In this document: piece by piece, positions 25,003 to 34,020 of the stretch
How the letters are laid out: the number at the start of each line of letters is the position of its first letter
Numbering within the stretch: the first letter of the stretch is position 1
Assembly (NCBI RefSeq): GCF_023516615.1
Contig: NZ_JAMGBF010000078.1
Location: 24,975-88,974, forward strand
Direction of reading: 5' to 3'
DNA: 64,000 nt
Origin: Streptomyces panaciradicis
GTDB taxonomy: Bacteria > Actinomycetota > Actinomycetes > Streptomycetales > Streptomycetaceae
Program-made: the position numbers and the translations under genes
The notes under the pieces: generated by a model
Seen by the model: only the letters and a program-made list of their open reading frames with translations
Told to the model about the DNA's origin: nothing
The model's database searches: none

Positions 25003-25085
25003 CCGATATCGCAACTGGAACGCTAGATATATGCGGATAGCTCTGCGCAGCACCGAATTCGCTACGACATCCGCAGGAGACCTGC

Positions 25086-26093
25086 TCAGGCTTCCCGCTC
25101 CAGCACCCCCGGGTCCACGGGATGGGCGAGTCCCTCACCCGCGAGCAGCCGGGCGGCCTCCTGGGCGACCGTCATGCCGAGGCGGGCGAGCTCGTTGCCC
25201 TGGGAACCGGCGAGGTGCGGGGTGACGAAGGCGCCCGGGAGGTCGTAGAAGGGCGAGTCGGCCGGGAGCGGCTCGGGGTCGGTGACGTCGAGGACGGCGT
25301 TCAGCCGCCCGGTGCGGACCTCCTCGAGGAGGGCGTCATGGTCGACCAGACCGCCGCGGGCGGTGTTGATCAGGGTCGCGCCGTCGGGCATCAGGGCGAG
25401 TTCGCGACGGCCGAGCAGACGGCGGGTCTGCGGGGTGTCGGGGGCGTGGACGGTGACGATGTCCGAGGTGCGCAGCAGCTCGTCCAGCGGCAGCAGCGGG
25501 ACGCCGAGCTCGGCCGCCCGGCCTTCGGTGACGTACGGGTCGGTCAGGCTCACGCGCAGGTCGAAGGGGGCCAGCAGGGCGATCACGCGGCGGCCGATGC
25601 GGGAGGCGCCGATCACGCCGACGCGGCGGCCGTGGTTGCCGATGCCGGGGACGACGCCCCAGCCGTGCCGGCCCCGTTCGGCGCGCAGGCGTTCCCGGGC
25701 GGCGAGGACGTCCTTCCCGGCCAGCAGGATCATCGCGAGGGTGTACTCGGCGACCGGGATCGCGTTGGCGTCGGCCGCCGAGGAGACCACGATGCCGCGC
25801 CGCCAGACTTCCGGCGTGGTGAAGCCCTTGACCGAGCCCGCCGAGTGCAGGACGGCCCGCAGCCGGGGCGCCGCGTCGAGGACGGCCGCGTCCAGGCGGG
25901 GGCAGCCCCAGCCGGTGACCAGGATCTCGGTGCGGGCCAGCGCCTCGCGCACGCCCGCCGCGGTGAAGTCCTCGGCGATCAGGTCCGGGTCGACGTCCAC
26001 CGCCTCGCGGAGCCGGGCCAGCACCCGCGGCGGGAAGACGAGCGGCAGATTGCCCGCGGTCATGGCGAACAGGGCCCGGGGACGCTGGGACAA
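25086..26093 (-). CDS. D-isomer-specific 2-hydroxyacid dehydrogenase, TTG start
   Basis: A 335-residue NAD-dependent dehydrogenase of the D-2-hydroxyacid family. The Rossmann loop GVIGASRIGRR is near residue 160. The catalytic Arg lies in NTARGGLVDHDALLE, the Glu in DVTDPEPLP and the His in TPHLAGSQGNE. The conserved start of this subfamily reads RALFAM...NLPLVFPP, which requires residues before the first ATG (26063). TTG at 26093 follows GGAGGG by eight bases and supplies them. It diverges from aldO with only 109 bp between, suggesting a shared promoter region and a role in sugar-acid metabolism. Confidence 0.88.
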   Translation of the reverse strand: MSQRPRALFAMTAGNLPLVFPPRVLARLREAVDVDPDLIAEDFTAAGVREALARTEILVTGWGCPRLDAAVLDAAPRLRAVLHSAGSVKGFTTPEVWRRGIVVSSAADANAIPVAEYTLAMILLAGKDVLAARERLRAERGRHGWGVVPGIGNHGRRVGVIGASRIGRRVIALLAPFDLRVSLTDPYVTEGRAAELGVPLLPLDELLRTSDIVTVHAPDTPQTRRLLGRRELALMPDGATLINTARGGLVDHDALLEEVRTGRLNAVLDVTDPEPLPADSPFYDLPGAFVTPHLAGSQGNELARLGMTVAQEAARLLAGEGLAHPVDPGVLEREA

Positions 26094-26202
26094 GGGGGTG
26101 GCCCTCCGGCTTCGCGAGGAAGTTGTAGAAAACGCTCTCCACGGTAGGCGGCGGCGAATGAGAGGGTCAACGTGCACACACTTCTCGGGAGGGACGGCAG
26201 GG
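26094..26202. promoter_or_regulatory. Divergent promoter between hydroxyacid dehydrogenase and aldO
   Basis: A 109-bp region containing GTAGAAAACGCTCTCCACGG (about 26125-26144). It resembles a degenerate LacI-type box (compare the AAGCGCTT boxes at 39224, 43680 and 48494). A match to a regulator cannot be shown from sequence alone. Confidence 0.35.
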
Positions 26203-27456
26203 ATGACGGAGACGGTCACCAACTGGGCGGGCAACATCACCTACACGGCGAAGGAGCTGCACCGCCCCCACTCGCTCGACGCGCTCGGCGCGCTCGTGGC
26301 CGGCGGCTCCGCGGTGCGCGTGCTGGGCAGCGGGCACTCCTTCAACGAGATCGCCGAGCCGGGCGCGGACGGCGTCCTGCTCTCGATCGCCGCCCTGCCG
26401 CCGGTGATCGACGTGGACACCACGGCCCGTACGGTACGGGTCTCGGGCGGCGTCCGGTACGCGGAGCTGGCGCGCGCGGTGGACGCCCAGGGGCTCGCGC
26501 TGCCCAACATGGCGTCCCTGCCGCACATCTCGGTGGCCGGCTCGGTCGCGACCGGCACGCACGGCTCGGGCGTCGGCAACGGCTCGCTGGCGTCGGCGGT
26601 GCGCGAGGTCGAACTCGTCACGGCGGACGGGTCGACGCTCACCGTGGGGCGGGGCGACGAGCGGTTCGACGGCGCCGTGACCTCGCTGGGCGCCCTGGGT
26701 GTCGTCACCGCCCTGACCCTGGACCTCGAACCGTCGTACCGGGTCGAGCAGCACCTGTTCACCGAACTGCCGCTCGCGGGGCTGGACTTCGAGACGGTCG
26801 CGGCGGCCGCGTACAGCGTGAGCCTGTTCACCGACTGGCGGGAGCCGGGCTTCCGCCAGGTGTGGCTGAAGCGGCGCACCGACCAGCCGCTGCCGGACTT
26901 CCCGTGGGCGGTGCCCGCCACCGAGAAACTGCATCCCGTGCCGGGCATGCCGGCGGTCAACTGCACCGAGCAGTTCGGGGTGCCGGGGCCCTGGCACGAG
27001 CGACTGCCGCACTTCCGGGCGGAGTTCGTGCCGAGCAGCGGCGCCGAGCTGCAGTCGGAGTACCTGCTGCCCAGGGCCTGCGCCCTCGACGCGCTGCACG
27101 CCGTGGACGCGATCCGCGCGACGGTCGCGCCCGTGCTGCAGACCTGCGAGGTGCGGACGGTGGCCGCCGACGCGCAGTGGCTGAGCCCCGCGTACGGACG
27201 CGACACCGTGGCGCTGCACTTCACCTGGATCGAGGACACGGCGGCCGTGCTCCCGGTGGTGCGGCGGGTGGAGGAGGCCCTGGACGGCTTCGACGCGCGG
27301 CCGCACTGGGGGAAGGTGTTCACCGTGCCGGCGGGCGTGCTGCGCAGCCGGTATCCGCGGCTGGGGGACTTCCGTGCGCTGGCACGGGAGCTGGACCCGG
27401 CGGGGAAGTTCAGCAACGCGTTCGTGCGGGACGTCCTGGGGGAGACCGCTTCGTAA
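26203..27456 (+). CDS. aldO: Alditol oxidase (covalent FAD)
   Basis: A 417-residue flavoenzyme very similar along its whole length to the alditol oxidase of Streptomyces coelicolor, which oxidises xylitol and sorbitol at C1 to aldoses and makes H2O2. The covalent FAD attachment histidine is H45 in GSGHSFNEI. The FAD pyrophosphate segment NMASLPHISVAGSVATGTHG and the C-terminal HWGKVF substrate-site motif are present. ATG 26203 follows a purine-rich GGGAGGGACGGCAGGG. It lies opposite a D-2-hydroxyacid dehydrogenase, so both may serve polyol or sugar-acid use. Confidence 0.94.
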   Translation: MTETVTNWAGNITYTAKELHRPHSLDALGALVAGGSAVRVLGSGHSFNEIAEPGADGVLLSIAALPPVIDVDTTARTVRVSGGVRYAELARAVDAQGLALPNMASLPHISVAGSVATGTHGSGVGNGSLASAVREVELVTADGSTLTVGRGDERFDGAVTSLGALGVVTALTLDLEPSYRVEQHLFTELPLAGLDFETVAAAAYSVSLFTDWREPGFRQVWLKRRTDQPLPDFPWAVPATEKLHPVPGMPAVNCTEQFGVPGPWHERLPHFRAEFVPSSGAELQSEYLLPRACALDALHAVDAIRATVAPVLQTCEVRTVAADAQWLSPAYGRDTVALHFTWIEDTAAVLPVVRRVEEALDGFDARPHWGKVFTVPAGVLRSRYPRLGDFRALARELDPAGKFSNAFVRDVLGETAS

Positions 27457-27557
27457 GGCCCATTTTTTAACCCCTTGTCGAACAGCTCCGGCGGGTCATA
27501 GCCTGGCGCCGCCGGTGGCCGTCGTGGCCCGGCCGGACGTTCTGCGGGGGAGACCGG

Positions 27558-28721
27558 GTGACGGACACGGAAGTGCGGTCCGGCGCGGCCGGACGGCTGT
27601 TCAGCCGGCCGGCCGCGGTCGCGTCCTGCGTCGGGTTCGTCCTCATCGGCATGCTCCAGGCGCTCTTCGGGCCCGCGGTCCCGGGCCTGCGCGAGGAGTT
27701 CGGCCTGTCGCCCTCGGGCGCGGGCCTCGGCCTGAGCCTGCACTTCGCGGGCGGCGTGGCCGGCGTCCTCGCCTTCAACGCGATCCACGCCCGGATCAGC
27801 AACAGGGCCCTGCTGTCCGCGAGTTACGCGCTGATGGCGGTGGGCGCCGCCGGCTTCGCGCTGGCCCCGGCCTGGCCGGTCGCGCTGGCCGCCGCCTTCC
27901 TCGGCGGCCTGGGCTTCGGCGGCATCGACTACGGCCTCAACCAGCTGTTCGCGGTCGGCTTCGGCCACCGCTCCACGGCCATGCTGAACGTCCTCAACGC
28001 CCATTTCGGCATCGGGGCGGTCCTGGGGCCGGCGGTGGTGGCGTGGGCCGGGCCCGGCGACTACGCGTACGCCTTCGGCGGCTGCGCCGTCCTCGCCGGA
28101 GTGCTGGCGCTGTGCACGAGTGGCGTGCGCACGCACCCCGCCGAACCGGAGGAGCCGAAGGCCGGGTCGCCGGTCCTGTCCCGTGTCCTGACCGGCTTCC
28201 TCGTCCTGTACGTCCTCAACGTCGCCGTCGAGGCGGGCGTCGGCGGCTGGGAGCCCACCCATCTGGAGACCGTCGGCTACAGCGCGACCGTGGCCGCCTC
28301 GGCGACGTCCGTGTACTGGCTGATGCTGACCGCGGGCCGGTTCCTCGTCGTGCCGGTCGCCCTGCGGCACTCCCCCGAGCGCATCCTCGCCCTGTGCGCG
28401 GCCGGCATGACGGCGTGCCTGCTGCTGTCGCTGGTGGCGGGGGCGGCGCCGGTGGCGTACGCGGGCGTCGGGTTGTTCATCGCGCCGGTCTTCCCGACCG
28501 GGCTGCCCTGGCTGAACAGGGCGCTTCCCCAGGCCAGGCGTGCCGGCGCCTGGGTCATCGCCGCGTCGATGATCGGCGGAGTGGCGGCTCCCCCGCTGCT
28601 GGGAGCGGGCATCGAGGCCTCGGGCATCCACGCGGTCCCCTGGCTGCTCGCCCTGCTCTCCGCCGCCTCGCTCGTGGCGACCGCGTGGTTGATCCGACTC
28701 ACCCGGAGGTCCGTCGATTGA
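27558..28721 (+). CDS. Major facilitator superfamily transporter
   Basis: A 387-residue protein with about 12 predicted membrane helices in two halves separated by a short charged loop (about 195-210, rich in Pro/Glu/Lys). The region after helix 2 (NAIHARISNRALL) and the GLGFGGIDYGLNQLF helix resemble MFS sugar/fucose-permease-like proteins. The substrate is unknown. GTG 27558 follows GGGGGAGA. Its TGA overlaps the TTG start of the ABC ATPase gene (TTGA), so MFS and ABC genes are translationally coupled, an unusual pairing of two transporter types. Confidence 0.85.
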   Translation: MTDTEVRSGAAGRLFSRPAAVASCVGFVLIGMLQALFGPAVPGLREEFGLSPSGAGLGLSLHFAGGVAGVLAFNAIHARISNRALLSASYALMAVGAAGFALAPAWPVALAAAFLGGLGFGGIDYGLNQLFAVGFGHRSTAMLNVLNAHFGIGAVLGPAVVAWAGPGDYAYAFGGCAVLAGVLALCTSGVRTHPAEPEEPKAGSPVLSRVLTGFLVLYVLNVAVEAGVGGWEPTHLETVGYSATVAASATSVYWLMLTAGRFLVVPVALRHSPERILALCAAGMTACLLLSLVAGAAPVAYAGVGLFIAPVFPTGLPWLNRALPQARRAGAWVIAASMIGGVAAPPLLGAGIEASGIHAVPWLLALLSAASLVATAWLIRLTRRSVD

Positions 28722-29725
28722 GCGGCAGCATCGAGGTGCGGGGACTGTCCCGCGCCTTCCGTTCCACCGTCCGCCGTCCCGGTTTCGCGGGGGCGCTCAG
28801 ATCCCTGATCGACCCCGAGCGGGTCACCAAGTACGCCGTCAGCGACATCACCTTCGACGTGGCCCCGGGCGAACTCCTCGCCCTGCTCGGCCCGAACGGC
28901 GCCGGCAAGTCCACCACCATCAAGATCCTCACCGGCATCCTCACCCCGACCGCGGGCGAGGCCCGGGTCGCGGGCGTCGTCCCCTACCAGGAGCGGGAGC
29001 GCAACGCCCGTAACATCGGCGCGGTGTTCGGGCAGCGCACTCAGCTGTGGTGGGATCTGCCGGTGCGGGAGTCGTTCGCGATCCTGCGCGACATCTACGA
29101 GGTGCCACGCGCCGAACACGCCGCCCGGTTGCGGGAGTTCGACGACCTGCTGGAGCTGTCGGCGTTCTGGGACACCCGGGTGCGGCATCTCTCGCTGGGC
29201 CAGCGGGTGCGCTGCGACCTGGCAGCCGCCCTGCTGCACGACCCTCCGGTGGTCTTCCTGGACGAGCCGACCATCGGCATGGACGTGGTGGTCAAGGAAC
29301 AGGTGCGGGAGTTCCTGCGGCACCAGGTCGAACAGCGCGGCCGTACCGTCCTGTTGACCACGCACGACATGACGGAGGTGGAGCGGCTCGCCGAGCGGGT
29401 CGTGCTCGTCAACCACGGCCGGCTCGTCCTGGACGGCACCCTCGACGAGATCCGCCGCACCTACGGTTCGACCTGGCAGGTGCGGGTGACGCTCGCCGAC
29501 GCCCACGCCGCCGTCGTACCGCTGCCGGGCATCGCGCTGCTCGGCAGGGACGGCCCGAGGGCCGTGTTCGGCCCGGACGGCTCCGGCGCGCCGACCGTCC
29601 ACCAGGCCCTCAAGGCGGTCATCGAGCGGTACGAGGTGACGGACGTCGCCATCGACGAGGCGGACCTGGAGGACGTGATGCGGGCCGCCTACGTCCATGC
29701 CGGCCCCGCCGTCGAGGAGGCCTGA
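28718..29725 (+). CDS. ABC-2 type exporter ATP-binding protein, TTG start
   Basis: A 335-residue ATPase. Walker A GPNGAGKS is at 58-65, the signature is LSLGQ (158-162, a variant of LSGGQ) and Walker B is VVFLDEP (178-184). The H-loop TTHDM follows. The N-terminal extension with FRSTVRRPGFAGALRSL before the first strand is typical of ATPases paired with DUF990/ABC2_membrane_6 permeases. TTG 28718 follows GGAGGT by seven bases; an upstream ATG is absent. It heads a three-gene exporter operon with two permeases. The exported substrate is unknown. Confidence 0.9.
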   Translation: MSGSIEVRGLSRAFRSTVRRPGFAGALRSLIDPERVTKYAVSDITFDVAPGELLALLGPNGAGKSTTIKILTGILTPTAGEARVAGVVPYQERERNARNIGAVFGQRTQLWWDLPVRESFAILRDIYEVPRAEHAARLREFDDLLELSAFWDTRVRHLSLGQRVRCDLAAALLHDPPVVFLDEPTIGMDVVVKEQVREFLRHQVEQRGRTVLLTTHDMTEVERLAERVVLVNHGRLVLDGTLDEIRRTYGSTWQVRVTLADAHAAVVPLPGIALLGRDGPRAVFGPDGSGAPTVHQALKAVIERYEVTDVAIDEADLEDVMRAAYVHAGPAVEEA

Positions 29726-29726
29726 G

Positions 29727-30530
29727 ATGGCCGTCCTGCACGCCTGGCGGGCCGCCCGCGTCACCCCGCTCGGCGAGCTGCACGCCCCGCCCCGGATGAC
29801 GGCGGCCCTGGTCCGGCTGGTCGTCCAGGTGGTCCTGGTCGCCTCGCTGTGGAACGGCCTGTACGCGCACGCCGGTCCCACCGCGGGGCTCAGCCGCGAC
29901 CAGGCCGTCTCGTACGCCGTGCTGGCCGTACTGGCCTCGCGGCTGCGGGAGCTGGACCAGTACGCGGGCCGGGACACCGTCCTGCAGCACATGCACTTCG
30001 GCACCATCGTCTACTGGTACCTGCGCCCGCTGCCGCCCGCCCGCTACCACGCGCTGCGGGCCCTGGGCGAGCAGGTCTACGGCGCCGCCTGGGCGCTCGC
30101 CGGGTACGCGGTGTGCCTCGCGACCGGGGTGGTGCGGCCGCCGGAGTCGGCCCTGGTGGCCGGGGTGTTCGTGGTCAGCCTGCTGCTCGGCCAGCTGGTC
30201 CTGTACTTCGTGATGCTCCTGCTGGACCAGATGTGCTTCTGGACCCTCCGCAACAACGCGGCCATGCTGATCCTCGTCTTCGCCCAGAACCTGCTGTCCG
30301 GGGTGTACGCGCCGCTGTGGTTCTTCCCGGGCTGGTTCCGCGCGATGAGCGCGTTCCTGCCCTTCCAGGCGACGCTCAGCGTGCCGCTGTCCCTGTACGT
30401 CGGGCGGATCCGGCCGGCGGACGCGGCCGGTCAGCTGGCGATCCAGGCCGCCTGGGCCGTGCTGCTGTTCCTGCTCACCCGGTTCCTGTGGCGGCGGGCC
30501 GCCCGTCGTGTCATCTCCCAGGGAGGCTGA
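29727..30530 (+). CDS. ABC-2 type exporter permease 1 (DUF990-like)
   Basis: A 267-residue membrane protein with six hydrophobic helices, beginning MAVLHAWRAARVTPLGEL and carrying YWYLRPLPPARYHALRALGEQ, the conserved cytosolic loop (RPLP) of DUF990-type permeases. ATG 29727 lies one base after the ATPase stop (TGAGATG), with GAGGAGGCC upstream. It should pair with the second permease to form a heterodimeric channel. Confidence 0.88.
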   Translation: MAVLHAWRAARVTPLGELHAPPRMTAALVRLVVQVVLVASLWNGLYAHAGPTAGLSRDQAVSYAVLAVLASRLRELDQYAGRDTVLQHMHFGTIVYWYLRPLPPARYHALRALGEQVYGAAWALAGYAVCLATGVVRPPESALVAGVFVVSLLLGQLVLYFVMLLLDQMCFWTLRNNAAMLILVFAQNLLSGVYAPLWFFPGWFRAMSAFLPFQATLSVPLSLYVGRIRPADAAGQLAIQAAWAVLLFLLTRFLWRRAARRVISQGG

Positions 30531-30535
30531 CGACC

Positions 30536-31336
30536 GTGCACGCCGTCCGCACCGCGTGGCGCATCACGCGGCTGAACATCCGCGCCCAGATGGAGTACCG
30601 GGTCGAGTTCCTGCTGAACATCGCGATCGGCGCGATCTGGCAGGTGTCGGTGATCGTGTTCGCCACCGTGCTGCTGGCCCGGTTCAGCGGGATGGGCGGC
30701 TGGGACAGCTCGGAGGTCCTGCTGATCCCGGCGACGCGGATGCTGGCGCACGGGCTGTTCGTGCTCTTCCTCGGGCGGATGCACGGCATCGGCCGGTTCG
30801 TCCAGGAAGGGAAGATCGACATCTATCTGGTGCGGCCGCTGCCGGTCCACCGCCAGGTGCAGCTCGAGTACTTCCCCACCAACGCGATCGGCGACCTGAC
30901 GGTGGCCGCGGGACTGATGGCCGGGGCCCTCGGCCGCAGTCACCTCGACTGGACGGCGGGCCGCGTCACCTACCTGGTGGTCTGCCTGATCGGCGGCATG
31001 CTGCTGGAGGCCGCCCTGTTCACGGCGGTGGCCTGCGCCTCGCTGCGCTTCCCGGCCGCCGGCTACTGGGGCCGCTGGCTGGAGGAGCTGCTCGGCACCT
31101 TCGGCAGCTACCCGCTGAACGTCCTGCCCAAGGCGGTCGGCGGCCTGCTCACCTTCGGCCTCCCGCTGGCGTTCGTCGCCTACTTCCCCGCCGCCGTCCT
31201 CACCGGACACGGCCACGACACGGGTGTGCCGTACTGGCTGGCGGCCGCCTCCCCGCTGCTCGGAGTGCTCGCCTACCTCGCCGCGAGGCTCCTGTGGCGG
31301 TGGAGCCTGGACCACTACACGGGAGTGAACGGCTGA
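30536..31336 (+). CDS. ABC-2 type exporter permease 2 (DUF990)
   Basis: A 266-residue DUF990 permease with six hydrophobic helices. It carries the same loop as its partner (IDIYLVRPLPVHRQVQLEYF). The start is GTG 30536 after GGGAGGC, five bases past the first permease's stop. Related two-permease systems export small toxic or lipidic compounds in other bacteria, but no substrate can be inferred here. Confidence 0.88.
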   Translation: MHAVRTAWRITRLNIRAQMEYRVEFLLNIAIGAIWQVSVIVFATVLLARFSGMGGWDSSEVLLIPATRMLAHGLFVLFLGRMHGIGRFVQEGKIDIYLVRPLPVHRQVQLEYFPTNAIGDLTVAAGLMAGALGRSHLDWTAGRVTYLVVCLIGGMLLEAALFTAVACASLRFPAAGYWGRWLEELLGTFGSYPLNVLPKAVGGLLTFGLPLAFVAYFPAAVLTGHGHDTGVPYWLAAASPLLGVLAYLAARLLWRWSLDHYTGVNG

Positions 31337-31438
31337 CGGCTCCCGGCGGTGGCCGCGGATGACGGGCAGAACGCGGGCCGCCGCCTACGATCCCTGTGCG
31401 GAGGCTTCGATCCGTCCGGTCCCGGCGAGGAGAGTTGC

Positions 31439-32893
31439 ATGAGTACGGCCGTCGTGGTGGGCAGCGGTCCCAACGGACTGGCGGCGGCCGTCCTCCTCGC
31501 CCGCGCGGGCGTGGACGTCACCGTCCTGGAGGCGGCCGCGACGATCGGCGGCGGCACGCGCACCAGCGAGCTGACTCCGGGCCTGCTGCACGACCACTGC
31601 TCCGCCACCCACCCCATGGCCGTCGGCTCGCCCTTCCTGCGCGAGCTCGGTCTCGACCGGCACGGCCTGCGCTGGCGTCTGCCGGAGATCGACTGCGTGC
31701 ATCCGCTGGACTCCGGCGAGGCCGGGGTGCTGCGCCGGTCCGTCCACGAGACGGCCGACGGGCTCGGCGCGGTCGACGGGCCCCGGTGGCGGCGGCTGTT
31801 CGGCCCGCTCGCCGACGGCTTCGACGCGCTGGCCGACGGCATCATGGGGCCGCTCGCCCGCATGCCCCGCCATCCGCTGCTGCTGGCCCGCTTCGGGGCC
31901 ACCGCCCTGCTGCCCGCAGCGACCGTGGCCGGACTGTGGCGCACCACGACGGCCCGGGCCCTCTACGGCGGAGTGGCCGCCCACGCCTTCCGGCCGCTGA
32001 ACCGGCCCGCGACCGCGGCGATCGGTCTGTCGATCGTCGCGTCCGGGCACCGGTACGGCTGGGCGGTGGCCGAGGGCGGCTCACGGGCGATCACGGACGC
32101 GCTGGCCTCGCTCCTGACCGAGCTGGGCGGCCGGGTCGAAACGGGTGTCCACGTACGTTCGCACAGCCAACTCCCGCCGTCGAACGTGGTGTTGTTCGAC
32201 ACCGCGCCGCGGGCGGTCGCGGACATCCTGGGCGACCGGCTGCCGGCCCGGGTGGCCCGCGCCTACCGCCGCTACCGGCACGGTCCCGGCGCCTTCAAGG
32301 TGGACTTCGCCGTCGAGGGCGGGGTGCCGTGGACCCACGAGGCGGCGCGACGCGCGGGGACCGTCCATCTGGGCGGCACGTTCGAGGAGGTCGCCGAGGT
32401 GGAACGGCAGGTCTGCGCCGGGCGGATGCCGCAGCGGCCGTTCGTGCTGGTCGGCCAGCAGTACCTGGCGGACCCGAGCCGGTCCGACGGCGACGTCCAT
32501 CCCGTGTGGACGTATGCCCATGTGCCGCACGGCTACGACGGGGACGCCACACAAGCGGTCGTACGGCAGATCGAGCGCTTCGCACCGGGCTTCCGGGACC
32601 GGATCGTCGCCACGGTGACCCGCTCGCCCGCCCAGTTCGAGGCGTACAACCCGAACTACGTCGGCGGGGACATCGTCACGGGCGCCAACACCACCTCCCA
32701 GCTCCTGCTCCGGCCGCGCCTCACCCTCGACCCGTACAGCACCGGCGTACCGGGCGTGTTCATCTGCTCGGCGGCCACACCCCCCGGCGCCGGCGCCCAC
32801 GGCATGTGCGGAGCCAACGCGGCACGGTCGGCGCTGCGGTATCTGGTCCGCACATCAACTCGTTCTTCTGCCGGGGAAGTTGGTAGGGCATGA
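31439..32893 (+). CDS. FAD-dependent oxidoreductase, phytoene desaturase-like
   Basis: A 484-residue flavoprotein. The dinucleotide-binding fold VVVGSGPNGLAAAVLLARAG is at 5-24, followed by EAAATIGGGTRTSELT, as in phytoene desaturase and amine oxidase relatives. The C-terminal FAD-contacting segment reads GVFICSAATPPGAGAHGMCG. Stand-alone members of this class in Streptomyces have unknown substrates, and there is no crtB or crtE nearby, so a carotenoid role is unsupported. ATG 31439 follows GAGGAGAG. It overlaps the next gene by four bases (ATGA). Confidence 0.87.
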   Translation: MSTAVVVGSGPNGLAAAVLLARAGVDVTVLEAAATIGGGTRTSELTPGLLHDHCSATHPMAVGSPFLRELGLDRHGLRWRLPEIDCVHPLDSGEAGVLRRSVHETADGLGAVDGPRWRRLFGPLADGFDALADGIMGPLARMPRHPLLLARFGATALLPAATVAGLWRTTTARALYGGVAAHAFRPLNRPATAAIGLSIVASGHRYGWAVAEGGSRAITDALASLLTELGGRVETGVHVRSHSQLPPSNVVLFDTAPRAVADILGDRLPARVARAYRRYRHGPGAFKVDFAVEGGVPWTHEAARRAGTVHLGGTFEEVAEVERQVCAGRMPQRPFVLVGQQYLADPSRSDGDVHPVWTYAHVPHGYDGDATQAVVRQIERFAPGFRDRIVATVTRSPAQFEAYNPNYVGGDIVTGANTTSQLLLRPRLTLDPYSTGVPGVFICSAATPPGAGAHGMCGANAARSALRYLVRTSTRSSAGEVGRA

Positions 32894-33396
32894 CCCGCAT
32901 GCGTCCGCCTGTCAGTGAGTTCGAGCCGCGCCGGGTCGAGCCCGGCGAGCATCCGGCCCTGGACGAGGCCCTGGCTCTGGTCAACCGGGACCTGGCCGCG
33001 ACGCTGCCCGAGCGGGAGCCGCTCCGGCTGATGGCACTGGCGTCCTGGGAAGAGGGCGAGCCGGAGGACGTGTACGTCGCCCTCGCCGACGGTACCTGGT
33101 GGGGCAACCAGCTCCCCCGGACCGGCGCCGGGACCCGGGACGACCCGCGCGCCGTCCTCGCCGACGTCGCCGAGGCGGCGCAGGACACGGTGACCGAACG
33201 CCTGCGGCGGGCCTGGCCGGTGTGCACGGTGCACAACCTCGGCATGCACCTGGGCGAGGCAGAGGGGCGACCGGTGTGGCGGTGCGCCGGTGCCGGACGG
33301 GATCCGGGACATGTGCGTGCGGCGGTCGGCGAGCTCCAAGCCCTCCGTCGCCCGGGCGCGATTAATCGGTGGCCGACGGCAACCTCGGATAGCTAG
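32890..33396 (+). CDS. Hypothetical protein coupled to the FAD oxidoreductase
   Basis: A 168-residue soluble protein starting with ATG inside the stop of the oxidoreductase (ATGA), so translationally coupled. The middle region reads EDVYVALADGTWWGNQLP and the end is basic. It has two cysteines (VCTVHNL and VWRCAGAG) and a histidine-containing loop near 117. I do not recognise a family. The coupling suggests a partner or accessory of the oxidoreductase. Confidence 0.65.
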   Translation: MTRMRPPVSEFEPRRVEPGEHPALDEALALVNRDLAATLPEREPLRLMALASWEEGEPEDVYVALADGTWWGNQLPRTGAGTRDDPRAVLADVAEAAQDTVTERLRRAWPVCTVHNLGMHLGEAEGRPVWRCAGAGRDPGHVRAAVGELQALRRPGAINRWPTATSDS

Positions 33397-33400
33397 GCTC

Positions 33401-33421
33401 TTTCCTAGGATCTCTAGGAAA
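33401..33421. promoter_or_regulatory. Operator palindrome TTTCCTAG-GATCT-CTAGGAAA
   Basis: Perfect 8-5-8 inverted repeat ending 11 bases before the TetR-type start codon, overlapping the likely promoter. It is AT-richer than its surroundings. This is the expected place for autoregulation by the TetR protein. Confidence 0.8.
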
Positions 33422-33432
33422 GGCTGGACGTC

Positions 33433-34020
33433 ATGGTCAGGGCCGGTCTCACCGCGGAGCGCATCACCGCGGCCGCCGCCGACCTCGCCGACGAGGTGGG
33501 GTTCGAGAACGTCACGCTGTCCGCCGTGGCCCGGCACTTCGGGGTCAGGGACGCGAGCCTGTACTCACATGTCAGAAGCCTTCAGGATCTGCGGACGCGG
33601 ATGGCGTTCCTGGCCGGCGGCGAGCTGATCGACCGCATCGCGTCGGCGGTGGCGGGCCGTGCCGGGAAGGACGCGCTGGCCGCCTTCGCGGGCGCCTACC
33701 GGGAGTTCGCGCTGGAGCGTCCCGGACGATACGCGGCCACCCAGATCCGTATCGACCAGTCCCTGGTCGCCGACTCCCCCGAACTGCGCCGCACGGCCGA
33801 GATCACCTACGGCATGCTCCGCGCCTACGGCCTGGAGGAACCCGATCTCACCGACGCCGTGCGCCTGTTGCGCAGCACCTTCCACGGCTACTGCGCCCTG
33901 GAGGCGAGCGGCGGCTTCGGTGCCCCGCGCGATGTGCGCAGGTCCTGGGACAAGGCGGTCGACGCCCTGCACATCGCCCTCGAACACTGGCCACGGGAAG
34001 GAACCCACGACGATGACTGA
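33433..34020 (+). CDS. TetR/AcrR-family repressor
   Basis: A 195-residue regulator with a TetR helix-turn-helix (about 5-52, LADEVGFENVTLSAVARHFGVRDASLY, notable for the GVRDASLYSHV recognition helix). A C-terminal WHG-type domain includes STFHGYCALEASGGFG. Such repressors release DNA when a small ligand binds. The perfect palindrome just upstream suggests autoregulation. It overlaps the alpha/beta hydrolase by eight bases, so that enzyme is its probable target. Confidence 0.9.
   Translation: MVRAGLTAERITAAAADLADEVGFENVTLSAVARHFGVRDASLYSHVRSLQDLRTRMAFLAGGELIDRIASAVAGRAGKDALAAFAGAYREFALERPGRYAATQIRIDQSLVADSPELRRTAEITYGMLRAYGLEEPDLTDAVRLLRSTFHGYCALEASGGFGAPRDVRRSWDKAVDALHIALEHWPREGTHDDD

Noticed and set aside
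31439..32893. Phytoene desaturase-like gene as part of a carotenoid cluster
   Set aside because: No geranylgeranyl synthase, phytoene synthase or cyclase lies nearby, and this flavoprotein class is broad.
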